A DNA stretch of 64,000 nt from Kordiimonas sp. (GTDB lineage Bacteria; Pseudomonadota; Alphaproteobacteria; Sphingomonadales; Emcibacteraceae): NCBI GenBank assembly GCA_002700365.1, contig PADB01000010.1, forward strand, positions 482,504 to 546,503. The letters run 5' to 3'. Position 1 is the first letter of the stretch; every line of letters begins with the position of its first letter. The notes beneath the pieces are model-generated. The model searched no databases. It was not told the DNA's origin and saw only the letters and a program-made list of their open reading frames with translations. Positions 61,078 through 64,000 of the stretch are shown one piece after another. The position numbers and the translations under genes are program-made.

Positions 61078-61755
61078 ATGACGCTTGGCCTTGTTTTAAC
61101 AGCAGTAATAGTTCTGATATTTTTATACGCGGCATATAAAGCCAGAGGGAAACAAACTAGGCCACCGCAAAGATCGCAGTCTGTAAAATCGACACATGCA
61201 GATATTCGTGAAGACGTTGCAAAATTGGCCCGCGCTCTATTATCTGACACCGGCGTTGTTTATCTTGATGCAGAAACAACCGATATCAATAAACCGGAAA
61301 TAGTCGAACTGGCTATTCTTAATTTTGAGGGTAAAACCCTATTCAATCAACGAATTAACCCTGCAACGCCTATACGCACCGCGGCGACAGAAGTACACGG
61401 CATTAAAAAACGTGACCTGAAAAACTGCCCCACATGGCCCGATGTGCATAAACAGGTTGATCGCCTATTGCTCGGAAAAACCGTGATTATATACAACGCA
61501 GATTTTGACGTTAAAGCTCTCAAAACGACATGCGACATCCACGGATTGCGATTACCTAGATTCAAAGATGTATGCTTGATGAAGATATATGCCTCATATG
61601 TGGGGGAATGGAACGAATACAGGGAAGATTTCAAATGGCATAAATTGACAAAGGCGTTGCGGGACTGCGGGCTGGGCGATCAGTCCCAAATCCACCGCGC
61701 CGAAGATGATGCCCGCCACGTTTACCAACTGGTGCAGTATCTCGCCGCGCAATAA
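61078..61755 (+). CDS. Membrane-anchored DEDDh 3'-5' exonuclease
   Basis: 225 residues from ATG 61078. N-terminal membrane helix (LGLVLTAVIVLIFLYAAY), linker, then an exonuclease domain: VVYLDAETTD (D-x-E), IIYNADFDVKAL (D), and HRAEDDARHVYQL (H..D). The DnaQ-like fold degrades DNA or RNA ends; a membrane anchor is unusual. It follows CI by 30 bases and ends in a terminator. Confidence 0.85.
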   Translation: MTLGLVLTAVIVLIFLYAAYKARGKQTRPPQRSQSVKSTHADIREDVAKLARALLSDTGVVYLDAETTDINKPEIVELAILNFEGKTLFNQRINPATPIRTAATEVHGIKKRDLKNCPTWPDVHKQVDRLLLGKTVIIYNADFDVKALKTTCDIHGLRLPRFKDVCLMKIYASYVGEWNEYREDFKWHKLTKALRDCGLGDQSQIHRAEDDARHVYQLVQYLAAQ

Positions 61756-61776
61756 CCAGCATATACAGCAATCATT

Positions 61777-61805
61777 GAAAAGAGGGCAAAAGCCCTCTTT
61801 TTTTA
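61777..61805 (+). terminator. Terminator after the cI-exonuclease unit
   Basis: AAAGAGGGC/GCCCTCTTT perfect stem with AAAA loop, then a T-run to 61804. It separates the repressor unit from the second rightward operon. Confidence 0.9.
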
Positions 61806-61859
61806 TGGCCCTTTTCATTCTGGAAATAACCACCGCCACTACCCCCGTAAATAAATAAT

Positions 61860-61872
61860 ATCCAATTTGGAT
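61860..61872. promoter_or_regulatory. Operator O4
   Basis: ATCCAATTTGGAT, a perfect ATCCA-N3-TGGAT site, ends 10 bases before the -35 of the rightward early promoter. Confidence 0.65.
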
Positions 61873-61882
61873 ATTTTTACTG

Positions 61883-61912
61883 TTGACTATAGTTATCCAT
61901 TATGGATATTAT
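61883..61912 (+). promoter_or_regulatory. Rightward early promoter (PL-like) with operator O5
   Basis: TTGACT (61883-61888), then ATCCATTATGGAT (61895-61907), and -10 TATTAT (61907-61912) at 18-base spacing. The order and distances equal those of the leftward promoter at 60274-60302. It starts the operon at 62 kb. Confidence 0.68.
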
Positions 61913-62005
61913 ATCTCCATCAGCCGCGATGATCCGAAAGCGAAGACTTGCACTGATAGGGGGAAGATCCTCTTCCCCCACCCCTTAATTTGAACAAAAG
62001 GGCGG

Positions 62006-62374
62006 ATGATGGACGATAGTTTAAAAATGAATTGTGTGCAGTTTTCAGGCACCGTGCAGCCAATGGCCCGCAATAGTGCCGAATACACCCGTCTGGGCGG
62101 CGCAACACCTTATAACTATACGCAGATAAGGTTAAAGGGGCGCACGAGCCACGGGAAAGACGTCTATATCACCGCCCGCATATATCAGGGGCTAGGCCAA
62201 CAATTATTAGCAGAACGCCCACCGCGCCCACGCGATGAAATCAGGGTTATTGGCGAACTGCGCCCCCACCGTGACGGGAAATTATATATCGCCGTCACCA
62301 ACCCCAAGGGCCAGCCGCACAGCCTGATTGAATATCTCACCGCCGCCCGCACACTTGAGGATCAGACCTTATGA
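62006..62374 (+). CDS. Phage early protein, possible OB-fold/ssDNA-binding
   Basis: 122 residues (ATG 62006 or 62009). MNCVQFSGTVQPMARNSAEY, YTQIRLKGR, VYITARIYQGLG and EIRVIGELRPHRDGKLYIAV give a series of strands like SSB/OB-fold proteins. No direct family match. First gene of the second rightward operon. Confidence 0.55.
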   Translation: MMDDSLKMNCVQFSGTVQPMARNSAEYTRLGGATPYNYTQIRLKGRTSHGKDVYITARIYQGLGQQLLAERPPRPRDEIRVIGELRPHRDGKLYIAVTNPKGQPHSLIEYLTAARTLEDQTL

Positions 62375-62547
62375 CGCGCAGACCACGAATTAAGAAAAGC
62401 ACCTTATTGGAAATTGCCGACACAATCGGTTTTGTGGTTGTTGTGGCGGTTCTTATCGCTGGACTCTGGCTTGTCGAACCCTTCAACGCCGCTGTGAGTG
62501 AAGCAAGGGGATTCACCCCCACCGCTCACAACAATAATTTGAACTAA
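62371..62547 (+). CDS. 58-residue single-pass membrane protein
   Basis: Its ATG overlaps the preceding stop as ATGA. A basic N terminus (MTRRPRIKKSTLLEIAD) and helix IGFVVVVAVLIAGLWLVEPF make a type II or N-in membrane protein. Function unknown. Confidence 0.6.
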   Translation: MTRRPRIKKSTLLEIADTIGFVVVVAVLIAGLWLVEPFNAAVSEARGFTPTAHNNNLN

Positions 62548-62647
62548 TTGCCTCTGGGGTCCACGTCGCGCTGCCTCCTAGCGCGTTCTGCACGCCCCAT
62601 TGTCCGGTGAAGCGTGGATAGCTGGGCAGATTTTGGAAGAAATAAAC

Positions 62648-63202
62648 ATGACTATTAACTACAACGCACTTGCTAGAGATATCTTCGAACAAAACAAGGC
62701 TATGGGCTGGTGGGACGACATGGACCGTTGTATCTACCAATGCCTGCAACTGGTGATTACCGAAATCGCAGAGGCCACAGAAGGCGAACGCAAGAACCTC
62801 ATGGACGATCACCTACCCCACCGCAAGATGGGAGAAGTGGAATTGGCGGACGCAATGATACGTATGCTGGACTTAGGCGGACGTTATGGATGGGAATATG
62901 AAGCGGACGATCATATGTTCGAAATGATATTAGGTAGTTATAATAGTTTTCTAGCTCTACCTATCGGCGGCAAGCACTTCCTACTATCGGCTATGGTGAG
63001 TGCATTAGGCACAGACTATAAACACCAACGTCAATCGCGCATTGAAACATTTTATTCAGCCTTTTTGTACTTAGTCGCCAAAACAGCACAGTTCCAAGGC
63101 TACGACCTTGAAGGCGCTATACACGAGAAACTAGCCTACAACCGTACCCGTCACGATCACAGCCGTGAGGCCCGTGCCGCAGAAGGTGGAAAGGCATTTT
63201 AA
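62648..63202 (+). CDS. MazG-like NTP pyrophosphohydrolase
   Basis: 184 residues from ATG 62648, with GGAAG upstream. Starts NYNALARDIFEQNKAMGWWD; then LVITEIAEATEGERK and GEVELADAMIRMLDLGG form the all-alpha NTPase metal site (E-x(2)-E..E-x(2)-D). Ends with KLAYNRTRHDHSR, typical phage MazG-like. It may clean or modulate nucleotide or ppGpp pools. Confidence 0.85.
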   Translation: MTINYNALARDIFEQNKAMGWWDDMDRCIYQCLQLVITEIAEATEGERKNLMDDHLPHRKMGEVELADAMIRMLDLGGRYGWEYEADDHMFEMILGSYNSFLALPIGGKHFLLSAMVSALGTDYKHQRQSRIETFYSAFLYLVAKTAQFQGYDLEGAIHEKLAYNRTRHDHSREARAAEGGKAF

Positions 63203-63250
63203 GGAGAGTAAGCAATGACCCGCGCCGTCCGACCTAGAAGGGAGCAGGAA

Positions 63251-63484
63251 ATGAGTGAGTGGAGACCGATGAACACAGCACCGAAGGATGAGGAAACAAT
63301 CTTGATCACAGTAGCCACAGGTGAAGAATTTCCAGTGAAATTTGACAGTACAGCAGTCGGGTCTTGGGTTGCCACCACTGACGAATATCCAGATTGTTGG
63401 ACGGGTGGCGTTTGTTGGGAAACAAACGAATATTATAGGTCTTCTATGCTCCCTATAGCTTGGCGACCTATCGAGAAGGAATAA
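63251..63484 (+). CDS. DUF551-like phage protein
   Basis: 77 residues from ATG 63251 with GGAG upstream. EWRPMNTAPKDEETILITVA and WRPIEKE at the end form the conserved W.PM..AP...ETIL...W.P pattern of small phage proteins; function unknown. Confidence 0.75.
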   Translation: MSEWRPMNTAPKDEETILITVATGEEFPVKFDSTAVGSWVATTDEYPDCWTGGVCWETNEYYRSSMLPIAWRPIEKE

Positions 63485-63486
63485 TC

Positions 63487-63699
63487 ATGACTAAATTTAT
63501 CAAAGTTCCACTAGTTAGTGATGAGGCGGGACAATATGTAATAATTAATAAGGATATGATCTCTCGCTGTGAATCTTCGTACTCTTTCGACCCAGATAGA
63601 TCAACTACAGATGTCGTTATTGCACATTGTTCACTTGTAAAAGTTGATATGCCTTTAGATAAATTTACAGCACTTCTTACCTCTGAAGGGGATGTGTGA
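63487..63699 (+). CDS. Small hypothetical phage protein
   Basis: 70 residues from ATG 63487 with AAGGA upstream. VSDEAGQYVIINKDMISRCE suggests a small beta-rich domain. It is in the rightward operon and shares one base with the next gene. No family. Confidence 0.6.
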   Translation: MTKFIKVPLVSDEAGQYVIINKDMISRCESSYSFDPDRSTTDVVIAHCSLVKVDMPLDKFTALLTSEGDV

Positions 63700-64000
63700 T
63701 GGCCGTGATCCGGCAAAAGAAAGAGACCCCTCACCGCCCAAAGGTATTAAGCGCACACGATGCGTTAGCCCACGATCTGGCGGCCTATTTAGCACAAAGG
63801 CAGGACTACCGAATTGTCTTTGAAAATATATCTATGGGTGGTCCCGGCAACGTGCGGCCAGATGTGTACGTGCTTCATAAATCATACACCTGCCCTTGCC
63901 CAATAACTTATGAGATTAAAATAAGCCGCTCTGATTTCCTATCAGACATCCGTACACAGAAGTGGCGGGAATATCGCCCATATAGTGAGTGCATCTATTT
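63699..64000 (+). CDS. Putative MmcB-like nuclease, 3' end cut by window
   Basis: 100 codons to the window end. RPDVYVLHKSY, then YEIKISRSDFLSDI is a D..E-x-K core of the PD-(D/E)XK fold, similar to MmcB DNA repair proteins (EVKVSRADF). It follows the preceding gene by a TGATG overlap. The end and the integrase gene likely lie beyond. Confidence 0.7.
   Translation, partial: MAVIRQKKETPHRPKVLSAHDALAHDLAAYLAQRQDYRIVFENISMGGPGNVRPDVYVLHKSYTCPCPITYEIKISRSDFLSDIRTQKWREYRPYSECIY

Noticed and set aside
30000-64000. Gene transfer agent rather than prophage
   Set aside because: Tail genes resemble GTAs, but repressor, Cro, RusA, replication, lysis genes and an attachment site fit a temperate phage.

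Overview
The window comes from an alphaproteobacterium of roughly 50% GC. The evidence is the host gene set: an lptC-lptA-lptB-rpoN-hpf-ptsN block, members of the mainly alphaproteobacterial DUF2794 and DUF1150 families, a fused PabB-PabC, pyruvate carboxylase and a short RNase D. I cannot fix the genus. About 29.4 kb on the left is chromosome. From about 29.49 kb to the right end (at least 34.5 kb) is a lambda/HK97-type siphoprophage with GTA-like tail genes, whose right end and integrase lie outside the window.

Host part. 1-4.1 kb: end of pyc, a remnant of a chemoreceptor gene, and acnA. 4.3-9.7 kb: a GNAT enzyme, a membrane protein, htpG, a DUF2794 protein and a TcmP-like methyltransferase. 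10-14.6 kb: porin, FMN-binding protein, PepSY-type membrane protein and a lipoprotein on the minus strand, divergent from apbE, with two Fur-box-like sites in the shared upstream region. This looks like an iron-regulated envelope flavin electron-transfer locus. 14.6-18.3 kb: beta carbonic anhydrase, purU, pabBC. 18.4-22.7 kb: two SPOR-domain proteins around a ParA/ribbon-helix-helix pair. 23-29.3 kb: DUF1150, ptsN, hpf, rpoN, lptB, lptA, lptC and rnd.

Prophage part. A 16-bp copy of a tRNA 3' end (probably tRNA-Leu) at 29,488 marks the likely left attachment site. Reading leftward from 51.7 to 30 kb is the late operon: two long structural/fibre genes, HNH nuclease, small terminase, a PLD-like protein, large terminase, portal, protease, major capsid, connectors, tail tube, tail chaperones joined by a predicted -1 frameshift, tape measure, tail tip, endolysin, holin and spanins. 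A toxin-antitoxin pair and a two-gene unit with its own strong promoter (51.8-53.7 kb) read rightward. The early leftward operon runs from the Cro-like gene (60.27 kb) through a CII-like regulator, a 32-residue membrane peptide, RusA, DNA methyltransferases (one broken), and a replication initiator carrying iteron-like repeats, to 53.7 kb. The CI-like S24 repressor reads rightward at 60.36 kb, and a second rightward early operon begins at 62.0 kb. Five copies of an operator with core ATCCA-N3-TGGAT lie at these promoters, and the leftward and rightward promoters have the same architecture.

The most interesting signals are the frameshift site, DNA-level repeats inside the initiator gene, the mirrored lambda-like immunity region, the Fur/ApbE/PepSY locus, and small coupled membrane peptides in the early operons. 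Product names rest on recognisable motifs and gene order. No database search or structure prediction was run.
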